64,000 bases of DNA from contig MU400579.1 in assembly GCA_022578965.1 (NCBI GenBank), forward strand, positions 62,001 through 126,000, written 5' to 3'. Position numbers and translations under genes: made by a program. Below the pieces are notes generated by a model that searched no databases, was not told where the DNA came from, and saw only the letters and a list, made by a program, of their open reading frames with translations. The DNA comes from Xylaria sp. FL1777 (lineage: Eukaryota > Ascomycota > Sordariomycetes > Xylariales > Xylariaceae). Positions 1 through 13,339 of the stretch are shown here, piece by piece (the stretch's first letter is position 1; the number at the start of each line of letters is the position of its first letter).

Positions 1-847
1 AGCACAATGGATTTCTTCCTCGTTCCCTTCTGATATCGCTCTCTACTGTATTCTGTATTTCTTATATCACCGTTGCCTTCCTTCCTATTGCACAAAGAGG
101 GGTCATTGCGCGTCTGTTGTCCCCTTCCGCCGGATCCACCCCATTGTTCGTGTCATTCGAGCCCTCTTCACTTTCCTTCCCCTTTCAACGTGGCGATCCG
201 ACTGGGCGTTGTGCCTGCAAACAGACCCAGGAGGCTTATATGGAACTGCGTCTGCATAGCCTCAATTTATTTGCCTGAGGGCTCCTCGACTGCGGCGCAT
301 TTCGCCCCCGTTTCCCTCATTCGGTGTTTACAGTACCATCCCAGGCATACACTACCGTCCCAGATTTCCATCATAACATACCCTGTAGTTGTTTTGTCTG
401 CTACCTTGTCCCCAGCAATACCTCACCAGCACGTCTCTCCGCCCTGTACACGACGCTACGAGTCGATACCGATTGCGACAGAGCTGTCGTCAGCCGAAGA
501 CAAACAGCAATCTCTAGCCTAGGCGTCCTCAATTGGTTCGCACAGTCTCGACGCCACCTCTTCTGTGTTTTAAGGTTGCTCTGCGAGGCTTCGCTTTTAT
601 AAGCTGCAGCAATAGGGTTGACCCAGCCGGATGACGAAGTATAATCTGGACGATGACACTTTACGACTCTGCCTAAGCCTGCTTGTCGAAACAAAGCCCT
701 CTCGGTCGCTCCGTAATTCTGCCCGTCGATGAGGTAGCCTCCCACTCGACTCACGTTCACGAGGCTCTCTTTGCTGTCGACTACCCCGAATGACGCTCTT
801 TATTGGACTTTTTATACGTTAAACGGATATACGGAGCTGCACGCACC
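1..847. other. Upstream region of the Ca2+-ATPase gene
   Basis: No convincing gene is seen here. The stretch is pyrimidine-rich and carries several short overlapping open frames on both strands that look like chance; none encodes a recognisable domain. It most likely holds the promoter and 5' leader of the Ca2+-ATPase gene that starts at 848. The far left edge could also include the tail of a gene outside the window. Confidence 0.5.
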
Positions 848-3800
848 ATGTCAGATCCTCAAGATCAAGATCGCAGTGCGGAAGGCACACCGCGAAGGCC
901 CAGGGCGTAAGTAGAGTAACTAAGGCTCCTAGGAATGCTAGGAAATTTCCTCTTTCGTTCAGCAAGCGACCTCTCACTCACACAAACTATGTCTAGGCCC
1001 ACGATAACGATTGATACCACGAACGATAGTGAACCAACGTCAAACGCTCTCCCCCATTCACCAGTATCAGCTGCCGATGAAACAATAAGCCCTACCACTC
1101 TTGCCGCAAGCTGGACGTCATCTGAAAGAACACACTATCCGACTGGCTCTCACCCGCCCAGTTCGACCTCTCACCACGAAGTTCGTGCGTCACACTCGTT
1201 TGACAGTAAAGACAGCCGGCCAACTAGCCCTCACAACGTTTCTAGCCCCGTGACGTCGCGTGGAATTGAGAAAGGCCAACCCTTCTTGGCAGTTCCCACC
1301 AACTACCGGTCACGTCAGAACTCCATGGATAGTGAAGATGGATCGCGGTCAGTTTCTTCGCAGGGTGACTCGGTTACAGAGAAAGGTCCTGCAAGATCAA
1401 AATACGATAATGAGCATATAATGAAGGACAAAGATGCCTTAAAACCAGATCAAGGCCGAGAGGGAGACTTCCAGGTTGAGGATAATCCGTTTGCGTTCAG
1501 TCCGGGCCAGCTTACTAAAATGTTCAATCCTAAGAGCTTGTCTGCATTTTATAAGTTGGGTGGTCTCCGAGGAATAGAAAAAGGACTTCGAAGCGACCGT
1601 GCAGCGGGGTTGAGTGTGGATGAGAGAAACCTCGATGGCAAAGTGTCCTTTGAAGCAGCAACAAGCTGTGATGCCACCAAACTCATAAATGACGAGACTC
1701 CCAGTCCTGACACGCCGGTAACGCGCACTACAATTGGCTCTGTACACGTTTCCGATAACGCATTTGCCGACAGAAAACGAGTCTTCAGTGACAATCGATT
1801 ACCCGAAAAGAAAGGCAAAAGTTTTTTACAATTAGTCTGGATCACTTACAATGACAAGGTCCTCATTCTCCTCTCTGTTGCGGCGGTCGTCTCTTTGGCC
1901 ATAGGACTTTATCAAACGTTTGGGCAAAAACATACAGCAAAAAACCCTGGTGTCGAATGGATCGAAGGCGTAGCCATCATTGTTGCTATTGTCATTGTTG
2001 TTTTTGTGGGATCGTTGAACGATTGGCAGAAGGAGAGACAGTTCGCAAAACTGAATAGAAAAAAGCAGGATCGAGTTGTCAAGGCCATCCGCTCAGGAAA
2101 GACTGCCGAGATATCAGTTTTTGATCTAATGAGTGGGGATGTACTCCATCTAGAGCCTGGTGATCTTATACCTGTTGACGGTGTTCTGATTAAGGGCTAT
2201 AATATCAAGTGCGACGAGTCGCAAGCTACGGGAGAATCAGACGTCATACGCAAGCGGCCGGCTGATGAGGTATTTGCTGCGATCGAGAGAGGCGAAGATA
2301 CCAAAAAGCTAGACCCGTTCATCCAGTCGGGTGGTCGGGTCATGGAAGGCGTAGGGACCTTTATGGTCACGTCCACTGGTGTCTATTCTAGCTATGGGAG
2401 AACTTTGATGTCGTTAAACGAGGACCCCGAAATTACGCCCCTACAATCCAAGCTCAACGTTGTAGCTGAATACATAGCAAAGCTTGGGGGCGCCGCCGGC
2501 CTTGTTTTGTTCGTTGTTCTGTTCATCGAATTCCTCGTTCGACTATCTGGGAGCGATGCGACACCGTCTGAAAAGGGCCAACAATTCATCAATATCTTCA
2601 TTGTCGTGGTTACAATTATAGTTGTTGCAGTCCCGGAAGGACTGCCACTCGCCGTCACGCTGGCATTGGCCTTTGCAACCACTCGCATGCTCAAGGATAA
2701 CAACTTGGTGCGCCACTTAAAAGCATGCGAGGTGATGGGGAATGCGACGACGATTTGCTCGGACAAGACCGGGACGTTGACACAAAACAAAATGAAGGTC
2801 GTCGCAGGAACGGTTGGTACGAGCCACCGATTCAGAAATTCTAATCCCGAGGCCGATGAAGCAGAGTTGACGGAAAAACAATTTGCCACATCTCTCGATC
2901 AAAAAGCCCAAGAATTGCTGCTCAAATCTATTTCCTTGAATTCTACAGCTTTTGAAAGCGATGTGGACGGCGAGTCAACATTCATCGGATCCAAAACCGA
3001 GACTGCCCTGCTACTCTACGCTAGGGATCACCTAGGAATGGGAGCTGTTAGTGAAGAACGTGCAAATGCAACCATTCTACAAATGATCCCCTTTGATTCC
3101 GGTCGAAAGTGCATGGGGGTAGTGGTCCAGCTCAGTAATGGTGCGGCTCGGTTATACGTAAAAGGCGCTTCCGAAATTCTCTTAGCGAAATGCTCAGAGA
3201 TCCTCTCCGACCCTACACAGGATCTGTCAAAGTCCCCCATGACAGCCGAAAACACCGAAACTATCAAAGGTCTTATTGAAAGTTACGCCTCAACGTCTCT
3301 AAGAACAATCGGTATTGTCTATCGTGATTTTGAAAGATGGCCTCCGCGGAATGCAAAACGGATCGAAGGCGACGGAAACCAAGTCGCCTTCGAAGATGTC
3401 TTCCACAGGATGACCTTCATCGGCATGGTAGGCATTCAGGATCCACTTCGCGCTGGTGTCCCTGATGCAGTGAGAGAATGCCAAAGGGCGGGCGTTATTG
3501 TTCGCATGGTGACCGGTGACAACAAACTTACAGCGCAAGCTATTGCCAAGGAGTGCGGCATCTTGCACCCGGATGGGGTGGTTTTAGAAGGACCTGATTT
3601 CCGCAATATGAGCAAAGTAGCGCAAAATGAGATCATCCCCCGGCTCCAAGTTCTGGCTCGTTCTAGCCCAGAAGACAAACGTATTCTTGTACGCCGCTTG
3701 AAGGATATGGGAGAGGTTGTCGCTGTGACTGGCGACGGGACGAACGACGCCCCCGCACTCAGACTTGCTGATGTCGGGTTTTCCATGGGTATTGCTGGTA

Positions 3801-5231
3801 CTGAAGTCGCGAAGGAAGCATCGGCTATTATTCTTATGGACGACAACTTCACTAGCATCGTGAAAGCCTTGAAATGGGGCCGTGCCGTGAACGATGCTGT
3901 GAAGAGATTCCTCCAGTTCCAATTGACCGTCAACGTAACTGCAGTTGCGCTCACTTTTGTGACCGCTGTCTCCAGTAGCGATGAAAGTTCAGTGCTGACG
4001 GCTGTGCAACTTCTTTGGGTTAATCTCATCATGGACACACTTGCAGCACTGGCCCTTGCTACAGACCCGCCACAAGACAGCGTAATCGACCGCAAACCAG
4101 AACCGAGAAATGCCAGTATTGTTTCAATCACCATGTGGAAGATGATTATCGGACAAACTATCTACCAACTCGCAGTTACCTTCGTGTTGTATTACGGCTC
4201 ATATGCCATCGGCATCGCGGCACGAGAGGATCTTACTCAAGTCGTCTCCACTCGGCGTGACACCCTCGTGTTCAATACCTTTGTGTGGATGCAGATTTTT
4301 AATCAGTGGAAGTAAGTGAAGGCTGTTCAATATAATATTTCACATCATCAGCTAACTCGAATCAAGCAATCGTCGCTTAGACAACCGATTTAACATTTTG
4401 GAAGGCATAACCAAAAATTATTTCTTCTTGGCCATCAATATCATTGTAATTGGTTTACAGATCCTCATCATTTTCGTCGGTAGCACGCCGTTCAACATCT
4501 CGCTTCTAAAGCCCCCTCAGACCGGGCCACAATGGGCAACTGCTGTTATTCTGGGTGCTTTGTCCATTCCTATCGGTTCGCTCATCCGTCTCATTCCAGA
4601 CGAGCTAATAAGGAAGTGTATTCCTGAGTACTTCAAGCGAAAGCCTTCACCACCTGGGCTTATAATTTCAGATGAAGAACGGTTCAACGATTATCCCGAT
4701 GTGTTCACCAATGTCCGGGATGAGCTCGCATTTCTCAAGAAACTCAAGGGCGGTCGTCTCAATAACTTGAAGTTTGCCGTGCAACATCCTCGTGAAACCT
4801 TCATGTCAAGGACAAGGAGCCAGTCTCATTCCAGATCCAACTCCATCCATGCCCCACGCACTCCGACTCGAGAGGATAGCTTCGGAGCTCCATCCCCAGC
4901 TCCGACACCTGATTCCCGCAGGCGTTCCAAGTCTATGCGATCTCGCTCTAATTCGGCTCTGGGTGCGCCGACGGTGATGGCAGGCATCATCGCTGGCAGC
5001 GTGGCTGCCGGCTGGTCGCCGATTGAGAAAAACGACAACCGTGATTTCTCACAGCTTCCTCGCCCTTCGCCCACCCCTTCTCCTCTCTCACATCGGGAAG
5101 GTAGTGGACCTGACATCACACCTGTTCTAACAGAAGAGCCGATGGAAATGGATGAATCGGATACTCCTGGTGACGTTCCGCGATTGCGTGTTCCTCAACC
5201 ACCTTCACAAAAGCCAAAGTCTCTATCCTAG
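848..5231 (+). CDS. PMC1: P-type Ca2+-transporting ATPase (P2B, PMC1-like)
   Basis: ATP-driven Ca2+ pump of the plasma-membrane/vacuolar Ca2+-ATPase (P2B) group; in fungi these usually move cytosolic Ca2+ into the vacuole. Proposed exons are 848-906, 997-4311 and 4367-5231, giving 1412 residues. The start at 848 is chosen because a 59-base exon joins in frame, over a 90-base GTAAGT...TAG intron, to a PTITID segment; an uninterrupted frame from 935 is the alternative. The second intron restores a WNNRRLDN segment in the membrane domain. Visible motifs: PEGLP at about 566-570 in M4, the phosphorylation motif DKTGT with D609, TGDNKLTA, and the hinge TGDGTNDAP at about 931-939. Hydrophobic segments flank these. 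The N-terminal 250 residues and the C-terminal 170 are Ser/Arg/Pro-rich and probably regulatory. Whether it is vacuolar or at the plasma membrane cannot be read from the sequence. Confidence 0.93.
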
Positions 5232-8200
5232 GCAGTGTGAAAACTCGTTTTTGTTTGTTGATAATACCCAAGATAGTGCCAGGCAATCGCAGTTCCCGAC
5301 TATCTAGCATACCAGCTACTAGCTTCGACTTGCATATCCTCTCCAGTACTGTTTGTTTCTTGAGGCAGGGTGCCTCTGGCCACTCCTTATCGACCGTGTA
5401 GAGCTTGATACGGACACCGTCTGATAGTCATGCACTCAAGTTCGAAGCAGGTCGCTCAGCACTTCAGGGGCGCAGTCAGGCGATGTGGATGGTCAACGTC
5501 TCGCTCCCTTCAAGAATAATGAGCGAGCGCTACACAATAGAGCTTTCTCCTCCGGCCCTTGCGTCGGATGCGACTTGACAGCTCAGTATCAGTCGTGTAA
5601 TTGGGGTCATATCGAGTAATGAGAACTCGAAGAACACGGACTGAACATAATCCTCAATCCTCGACCACGAGAAGGCGCGCCGAGGTGTGCATCTTACCCA
5701 GGACATACTGCAGTGGCGCAACGTCTTGTACTTTTTTTTCTTTTTCTCTTTGTCTGTACAACCTAAACTGGGTGGTGTGCTCGGGGTGTGGGGGAAACTC
5801 CCGGTGCGAAATAGATACCAATCAAATCATTTTAGTAGTAGAAATCAAGACGAAGAAAGAGCACTGCGATAATTCAGCGATTTAAGGAATATCTGCTTCT
5901 ACGTGTACACCGCGTTGAGACGCTCGGATACTGTGTATGTGAATGGCAACTTCGGTATCTCATCAGTTTCGCTGCAGTGCTTTTGCTACGACGTCAGAAA
6001 CAACCGTCCAGAGATCCATTAACGTCAAACCATTTCGCTGTATACTACCTCTTTAACTTAGAAGACATAAAGTACACATATACTCGATATCAAGGGCCAT
6101 TAGCTCGGCCGCGATAGTCCATTATAATTAGGATCCAACAGTGGCAGAAGCAAAACTAGCTCACAACTTAGAGACCACATCCAATCAATCGTTTTTCTCT
6201 AGTCACGAATCGGGATGCTATATGCTTACTAACACCCAAGAGTAATAGATGAGCAGATCTTACTCGTCAACCATGGACCTCGACAATAATATGTTGGTAC
6301 CAGGAAGCGCCGTGATTGTGGGGATTAGGATTGCTTGGGGGTAGCGGCCGAAGTAAGTCGGCGATGGAATGGAATATGTACACACTACCGATGTTGCCGA
6401 TGCCAAATATAGGCTAACTTGAGATTCAATCAATACCTAGCTAACCTTACTCTACTGTTAATGTACGGTGGGCCTATTCGTCGTGATCAAGCGACGGTGC
6501 ATTTATTCAGGGCTTAAGTGAGCCACTAATGAAACACACAATATGCGGGGTTTTAACGGATATGGGTAATAAATAGCAGCAGAGGCAAAGACTGCACGAA
6601 CGCAAACTCGTAGAAACTATAGGCTATGTAGACCAATTCGTCAACTTGTTTTCCTAGTTAAGACCGACGATGCTCCAAAAGCTTAGGGGGCTAAAATATG
6701 TATCGCCTATTTCCCCGAGCATATCCGGTAGCTTCCAGAACAAGAACCTCGAGATATCCATTTACTAGGTAAACTTTCACTTATTAGGTTCTTGGGTATT
6801 GAAGTAAAAAGAATTCTCTTGATTGCTTCTACCAGATTCCTAACGGTTCTCATTAATAGCAATACCTATCACAAACGATGTGTCCTATTATCAGTTGGTG
6901 TAGGCATCATGGGCGGTATTCGCAAGCTAGGTACTTTTACGTACAATTAAAGAGAGGGTTGACCCTAGAAATACATGCAGGCAGAATATCATGGAACCAG
7001 CATGAGCCTCTCCCGGATTGACAGTACGTAAGCCTAGCACATCATGCTCAGTAAGTTAGGAGAGTATTGTCTACTTGCAAAAGGAGCTTGGGGTTATCCG
7101 GACCATTAAGATCCCGCATTATTAAGACAATGGTCGTTAGACAAGATTAGAGTGAAGTAAGCATCTCGAACCACACCCTTGACTGGAAGGGTTCTCCAGA
7201 CAGAGCTAGTCGGCCAGCGTGTGATGAGGTGGGGCTCAGGCAAGGAATTATGAGAACATCAAGGTCGAAGCCAAACAGGACACCCGCATGCAAAGAGTCC
7301 GAAGGATATATAGATAGTACCCGCCACGTACCAGGGAGCCTCGGTCTAAGCCAGCAAGGAAAAAAGGTTATTAGAGTTTAGCACGCACGACTCAAGTACG
7401 TGCATCGCAGGAAATAATGGCAGGACAAACTAAAAACTTGAAGCTAGCATCAATGGGACTTATGGTAGTATCAGTAGACAAGCTGTCAGGGAAGAGATGA
7501 CAACACCAGGCACTGGGGTCGGAAGGTCTTGTTGCCGATCATGACTGGGAATAGATAATGCTTATGCCATGAAAAAACAAAGCCCAACTCCTAGAGCAGT
7601 CCATAACGACGAGGTAACTAAGTGAGGGGATAATACGGAAACTCGCGCAGAATGAATGCAAAGCGGGAGAAGACGGATAAGGAGGCAAACTTTGTGAGGG
7701 CGAGTATGTGGCTACCTAACTAATGATAAGCACCCCAGGCGGAGCACAGGACAAAAAGTCGGTGATGAAAATCATGAGACTGGAAGTGTTTCCTAATTCT
7801 AGTTCACATGGACGGTGAGTGATTGAGTGAAGAATGAAGAATGAAGCGGGAAGAATTGAATTTTGCCTAGATTCACTAAAGGGTAATCGAGAGAGTGAAT
7901 GAATGACTACGGCCTAACCTAGACTAGTGTACATGTAGATAGATAAATGTGTAGGTAGAATGTGTAGAATGTGATATGAGTACCTCGCTATTATATTGAG
8001 CATAATAATAGAATGTATCATAAGCTGGTGTGGTGTGGTATTGGTAGTATGTAATAATAGTAGTACTTGATAGAGATAGACAGACGGTAGAGAGAGGTAG
8101 AGAGAGATACATAGAGAGACAGAGAGGTATAGCAGTAGCCTAGGCATAGGCTGGCTTAGGCAGGGCTGGTCTGGCCCAATCAGCAATTCGCATCCTTCTT

Positions 8201-9007
8201 GAACTGGACAACTTCCCTCGTCGTCGAGTGTCAACCTCTTTTTTTCACCCAAAGTCACCTTTTCGCCCGCAAAGGCGCCTGATCTTGCCCAGACAAATAA
8301 ACCCGCTGTGTTATTTCCTACCAACAGCGGCCGTCAAGTCATCTAACCATCTACACACCTCCGTGTCAACTCTACGCCGTCTCTCATCTCTCATCTCTCA
8401 TCTCTCAACCTTTCCCCTCCCTCCCTCCCTGGTCTCGAGTCTCTCCTTCTAATACTTAACACCCCTTCTCTCCCCTTGCCTTCAACTCTAAGCGAGTCTC
8501 ACTCAACTTTTTCCAATTCGGAATTCTGGTCTATCCTCTCTGCACCAACTTCCAACCCTCTTCATCCTTCATCAACCAAACAACAGGAAGACGCGTCAAG
8601 AGACAATAACCGTCACCGCCCAACCCTCGTCGCATAATTACAATTTCCACTAACCACTCTTTTCCGACCGTCCTTAGCTTGGAGTAGCGTACCCAGCTCC
8701 GTCTTCCCATAATTCCTCTCGCACCATTCCCAGTACCACCTGTTAACTCTCCTTCTAAATCCATCAATTTGTCCGGCCGCGCTCGAGACTCGCCCGTCTG
8801 TCATTTTAATTCTCATGAACTATCGACCTCTCATCAACACACAACCGAGTCTTGTAGCTGTGTAGTTTCGCGCATCCTATACACACGGTGCAGTTCGTGC
8901 AGTTCGATTAATTGTCATCTGCCTACCGCCTACTAGTCTTTACTTGTTTGCATGTTCCACATATTGTTGTCAACGCACCAACAACTTGATCGACAGCGGC
9001 CATCACC
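5232..9007. other. Long intergenic region and 5' leader of the sirtuin gene
   Basis: About 3.8 kb lie between the Ca2+-ATPase stop and the sirtuin start. From about 5.3 to 8.2 kb there is A+T-rich sequence with frequent stops in all frames and no recognisable gene, tRNA or mobile element. From about 8.2 to 9.0 kb the + strand becomes strongly pyrimidine-rich, as is common in fungal promoters and 5' untranslated regions. That part probably belongs to the sirtuin transcript. Confidence 0.5.
8379..8407 (+). repeat. Short tandem repeat, CTCTCAT unit
   Basis: About four back-to-back copies of a CTCTCAT heptamer sit in the pyrimidine-rich stretch upstream of the sirtuin gene. It is a simple low-complexity tract in a likely promoter or leader. 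Confidence 0.7.
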
Positions 9008-10831
9008 ATGAGAGGAGCAAAGCAAGGTACCGGTCGCGTCCGCAGACCCTACACCAAGAGAGCCCGTCCCCAGCAGCAACAACAACAACAACCACAACGC
9101 CACAACCTCCGACAGCAAGAACTACATTTTGACTCAACTACTACTGCTTCGGTCTACCCTGTTCACGTCACCGAGGTTCTTGATGATCAGCAAGTTGGAC
9201 ATCTCCCACTTCCCCAGCCCGTTAATGGCGACGTTTCAGAACTACAAGATCGGGTGAACGATTTGGGAGACTCTTGGGAGACGGAGTCCATCTTTGAAGA
9301 CATTATTGATGATCTCACTCAAGACACATTTCCCCCTGACGGTAATTAATTTTTTTTTTTTTTATCTTCTTCAGTTCCCTGGCTCAATTTACACTTGGCG
9401 AAACCAAAATCCACACTTGGCTATTTCATAATTTTGCAGTGATGAGCTAGAACATCCGCTAAGACGTTTGCAGTTGATGCTTGCACCCCTGAACAATCGG
9501 TCACCTTCCGCCAGCAATTACGCGCAATCGGCCCTGACGAGTTCTGTCATTTGCACATAGACTCTGGCGCTATTACAGCGCGAAAATTACTGACAGCCTT
9601 TGGGATCCGTCCTCCGGACTTTCTCGAGGGCCGTCCCGATGAGGCGTATCTTGGCCTACTCACCTTGGCCATGACCAGGGAGTTAAACAAAAGAGCCAAG
9701 ATCATGTCGTACAACTCCGTCGACGATGCCGTACATTTGCTGAAAAAGTCGCGCAACATCGTAGTGTTGACGGGAGCGGGTATTTCTACCTCTCTCGGCA
9801 TCCCCGATTTCCGTTCCAAAGAGACCGGCCTTTACTCTCAATTAGAGAGGTTAGGTTTGGGCATCAACGATCCCCAGGAGGTTTTTAACATTGACGTCTT
9901 TCGTGACGACCCTAACATCTTCTACACGGTGGCCAAGGACATCCTGCCAGCCACCAAAAAGTTTTCGCCAACCCATGCATTTATTGCGATGCTGCAGAAC
10001 CAGGGCAAGCTTCTCACCAACTACTCGCAAAACATTGACAACATCGAAGCCAATGCAGGTATCCTGCCAGAAAAGCTCGTGCAGTGTCATGGCTCGTTCG
10101 CCACCGCCACTTGCCAGCGCTGCGGCCACAAAGTGCGCGGAGATACCATCTTCGACGACATTAAAGGTGGCAGGATCCCGCGATGCGGCAAGTGCATCAC
10201 CGCACTGAAATCGAGGGGAATAGGACCACTCAAGCGTAAGAGGTCGAGTAACAGCACTGCGTCCAAGAAATCACGGCGCAACTTTGATGATTTCGATGAC
10301 GACGACGATGACGATGACAGCGCCTACGATATTCCCCAGGCCGGCGTCATGAAGCCGGATATTACTTTCTTTGGTGAACCCCTTCCCGACGAATTCTCCA
10401 AGCGGCTGGTGAAGCACGACCGCAACTTAGTAGACCTCGTCATCGTCATTGGCACGTCGCTTAAGGTAGCGCCTGTCTCTGAAGTGGTTCCGTTCTTGCC
10501 CGCACATATACCACAAATATATATCTCACGCACGCCAGTAAGCCACATCAACTTTGACATTGATCTCTTGGGTGATTGCGATGTCATCGTGGCAGAGCTC
10601 TGCCGTCGCGCGGGATGGGATCTTGACCATCCCATGGTGCCGCCAGAGCAACGGGTGGATATCTCATTAGAGAAGGGCTACAAGAGTCGACACATTTTCA
10701 CGCCCATTGATGATCGGAAACCAGATCTAAAACCCATTGCGAATTTAGAGGAAACGGCAAAGCAAGTGAAGAAACGCCGCAACCGAAATAGCTCCTCTCA
10801 CAAGTCGGACAGTTTGGCCATAGCAGCATAG
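9008..10831 (+). CDS. SIR2: NAD-dependent histone deacetylase, Sir2/Hst1-type sirtuin
   Basis: Class I sirtuin that removes acetyl groups from histone lysines using NAD+, acting in silencing in the nucleus. Exons 9008-9341 and 9474-10831 join over a 132-base intron (GTAATT...CAG) to give 563 residues; upstream of 9551 the second exon reads in frame through a segment ending FCHLHIDSG. The N-terminus is basic and Gln-rich. Residues about 120-185 resemble the SIR2 N-terminal (DUF592) region. Catalytic-core motifs follow: TGAGIS at 211-216, the NYSQNIDN segment, catalytic His317 in CHGS, and the zinc cysteines C325, C328, C349 and C352. Right after the last cysteine comes an insert with a basic stretch (KRKR...KKSRR) and a run of aspartates, then the conserved DITFFGE segment. 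The basic clusters suggest nuclear import. The exact paralog (Sir2 or Hst1) is not settled. Confidence 0.93.
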
Positions 10832-13267
10832 GGGCGCAAGACCATTCGTAAGACCATTCGTTAAGATTCATCATTTCATCATGTCATCAAATCGTTACAG
10901 CAGAAGGAGTTTGTGGAACAGGCATCGCGAGAGCGCCGTTTTGGTTCCCTAATATGCATCGTGTTCTACAGAGTGTCTCCGGCCTTTTCTCTGTCACCAT
11001 GGCCCTGCTGTGTCAGGCTAGGGTCTTAAGGTTTCGTTTTTTCCATTATTCCTGCTTGGAGACGGTGGATCTCTCGTACCCGCCACACAGAAACAGCCGT
11101 CAGGATGATCCACATTGACTGTTTCGGCGCTTTACGATCCCTCCCAGTAGTGCAGTGACACATGTCCGTGTACATTTTGCAACCCATCCACGAAACACAT
11201 GGCTGGAGGGGAGGGAGGTGATTGTGATCTGTGGGGCATTGCGTGTTTTTTCGTCACATGTATACCAAAGACAGGATCAGTATTGGTCTTCCGGCTGAGA
11301 CTTCTTAGAAAGAACGTCTATCAGGCGATGATGGGATAAGCTCTGGAGTTCCGCAACCCATCCAGGCGTTTCTTGCGCTGTCTACCTACCTAAGAAAATA
11401 CAATGGGCTTCACTGCCTGAGCAACTAGCTTTTTGCCCCGAGAAAGCGGGGCAGGATCTACGATATCCTATCACCCACCAACCACCAGAAGAGAGCTAAG
11501 AAAGCACAGCATTTTCGCTATTCACCAAAGAAAAAAGAGAGAAGGGATAAACGAAGACTTTGGAGAGGACAAGCAATTGTGTTGTGTAACCACATTCCCA
11601 GGGAATTTTTTGGTCTCGTGCGATGGAGTCTGTTTCCCCCCTGGCACCTAAGAATTGCACCCTACATAGATTTTTCTTACGGGAAGAGAATCGGCGCGGA
11701 ATCAGATGCCGAGATGTTATCGAGTAAGAAAGAACGTGCGTTTAATTTTTTTCACGCGGAGAAAAACAAAATGAGGTTAAAGGGTCTATTTTTCAAAGGC
11801 TTCACTTCATTTATTCTCCTTTGATTTTAAGGGCGGTTGAGCAGATGCGCATGGTTTAAAGTTAAGAAGTCAGTCGTATCTTTAGTACTGCGCGTGGGGT
11901 AGCCGAGAAAAGAGAGAGAGAGACTGCGTGTCTCTGTATGTGTTGTGGATAAAGATCACTTAATAAAACCGTAGCAATAAAATGGCAAGAACCGAAAATC
12001 CACATCAACTCAAGTGATAATTAGCCAGACAAATCAAATCGGCGGTGTGACCGGTCGAGCGAAGATCTACTCAACGCAGTAGTGTGTGTCTTAGGCAAAG
12101 AGAAAAGCGTGACTCACTAACCGGCCGAAGGATACCTAACTATTCCCTTTTCTTTTCTTTTTCTGCTTTGTTTCGGTCACCGGACCTAAATAAATGCCAG
12201 CGCTCGGCGCATATAGCAGAAGGGAGGGTTTCGTGTGGCGCTCTTGGTTTCCCGTATTATTCTCTTCCCCTCACATCGGGATATTGATTATTATGCATTT
12301 CCGTGTCCATCTTTCTAGTTCTGTTTTGTATTGTCAGCAATAGACAAATTAGAGAACTGCCACTCATTAGCCAAACAAGAGGAGAGGGCAAAAGGGAGGA
12401 GGAGAGGCGTAGGTTTTATTCCTTACGTTAATTGCTAGTTGGTGTCACCATGACACACATACATATAATTTCTAAGGCGGGTTGGGGTCACTGGGCGATA
12501 AAATATATGTATTGATTGATGTTCTTAACTCTTATACCTACCTACATACGAGCTGATTACAAGCACATGTTCCTACGTTCCATTTTAAAGTCTATTGCTT
12601 GCCAATGTTAATAAATCAAGACCAAGAAGTTCAGCAAAGGCAGTTCGCAACCCTTAGCAAGGCGAGGAGAGAACTGTGTTGCATCTTCCGACGTATCGTT
12701 TGTCTAAAATTCTTGCCCGGTTGGGGAGTACTGCTTAAGAATTTCGAACATACCACCCCTCGTGTTTGCTCCATTTGATTCGCCTCGTTTCTTAATCACG
12801 TTATCTTTTGTTAATATTTTCTACTTAGTCAACTAATGAGCCACCAGCTACAAGAGAGTGAAAAGTTGTATTAGTACTAGAAACATAGTTAGGAAACCTA
12901 AATAAGATTATATTAATACGACGATTTTCTTTTTAACCGCTTAAGTAGAGTCTTGTTGGTATATTTTCTTCACATTAGTTGCAAGCAAAATATCGGCCTA
13001 TCTAATTCAATTATTGATCATATATAGCCATTCTTAAGCACCATCAGAGTTGATTCACGCTCTAACAGGATAGAATTACTAACTCCCTGAACAATAAAGT
13101 CCGTAAAATTTAATAGTTGTTAAGGAAATACAAAAGTTTGGTCGAGTTTGTAATGCCAACCGAGGCCCCGTCGCTCAAGAGGAAGAGAGTGGGGATAAAC
13201 GCAACATACCCGCAACCTCGGCCCGCGAGAATAATAAAAATGTAACCCTGGTAGGGTTTACTGGCGC
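10832..13267. other. Gene-poor interval downstream of the sirtuin
   Basis: About 2.4 kb after the sirtuin stop. The first few hundred bases are probably 3' untranslated sequence. The rest is A+T-rich with short chance frames. No recognisable protein or RNA gene was seen. Confidence 0.5.
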
Positions 13268-13339
13268 TGCTGTGACGGCGAATCGAACGCCGGTCTCAAG
13301 CTTGGAAGGCTAGAATGATAACCACTACACTACCACAGC
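13268..13339 (-). tRNA. tRNA-Gly, anticodon TCC
   Basis: On the minus strand a 72-base cloverleaf can be drawn. The acceptor stem GCTGTGG pairs with TCACAGC (last pair G-T), followed by discriminator base A. The A box is TAGTGTAGTGG and the B box is GTTCGATTC in a perfect CGGCG/CGCCG T stem. The anticodon loop CTTCCAA gives anticodon TCC (Gly). The anticodon stem CTAGC/GCTTG has one T-T mismatch at the second pair. No intron is needed. It stands alone in a gene-poor region. Confidence 0.9.

Noticed and set aside
73..602. Two overlapping open frames of about 149 and 92 codons on +
   Set aside because: Low-complexity, Pro/Ser/Cys-rich, no domain, and in the likely promoter of the Ca2+-ATPase gene.
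3436..4134. Open frame of 232 codons on - inside the Ca2+-ATPase gene
   Set aside because: Antisense to a strongly conserved coding region; composition is that of a mirror frame.
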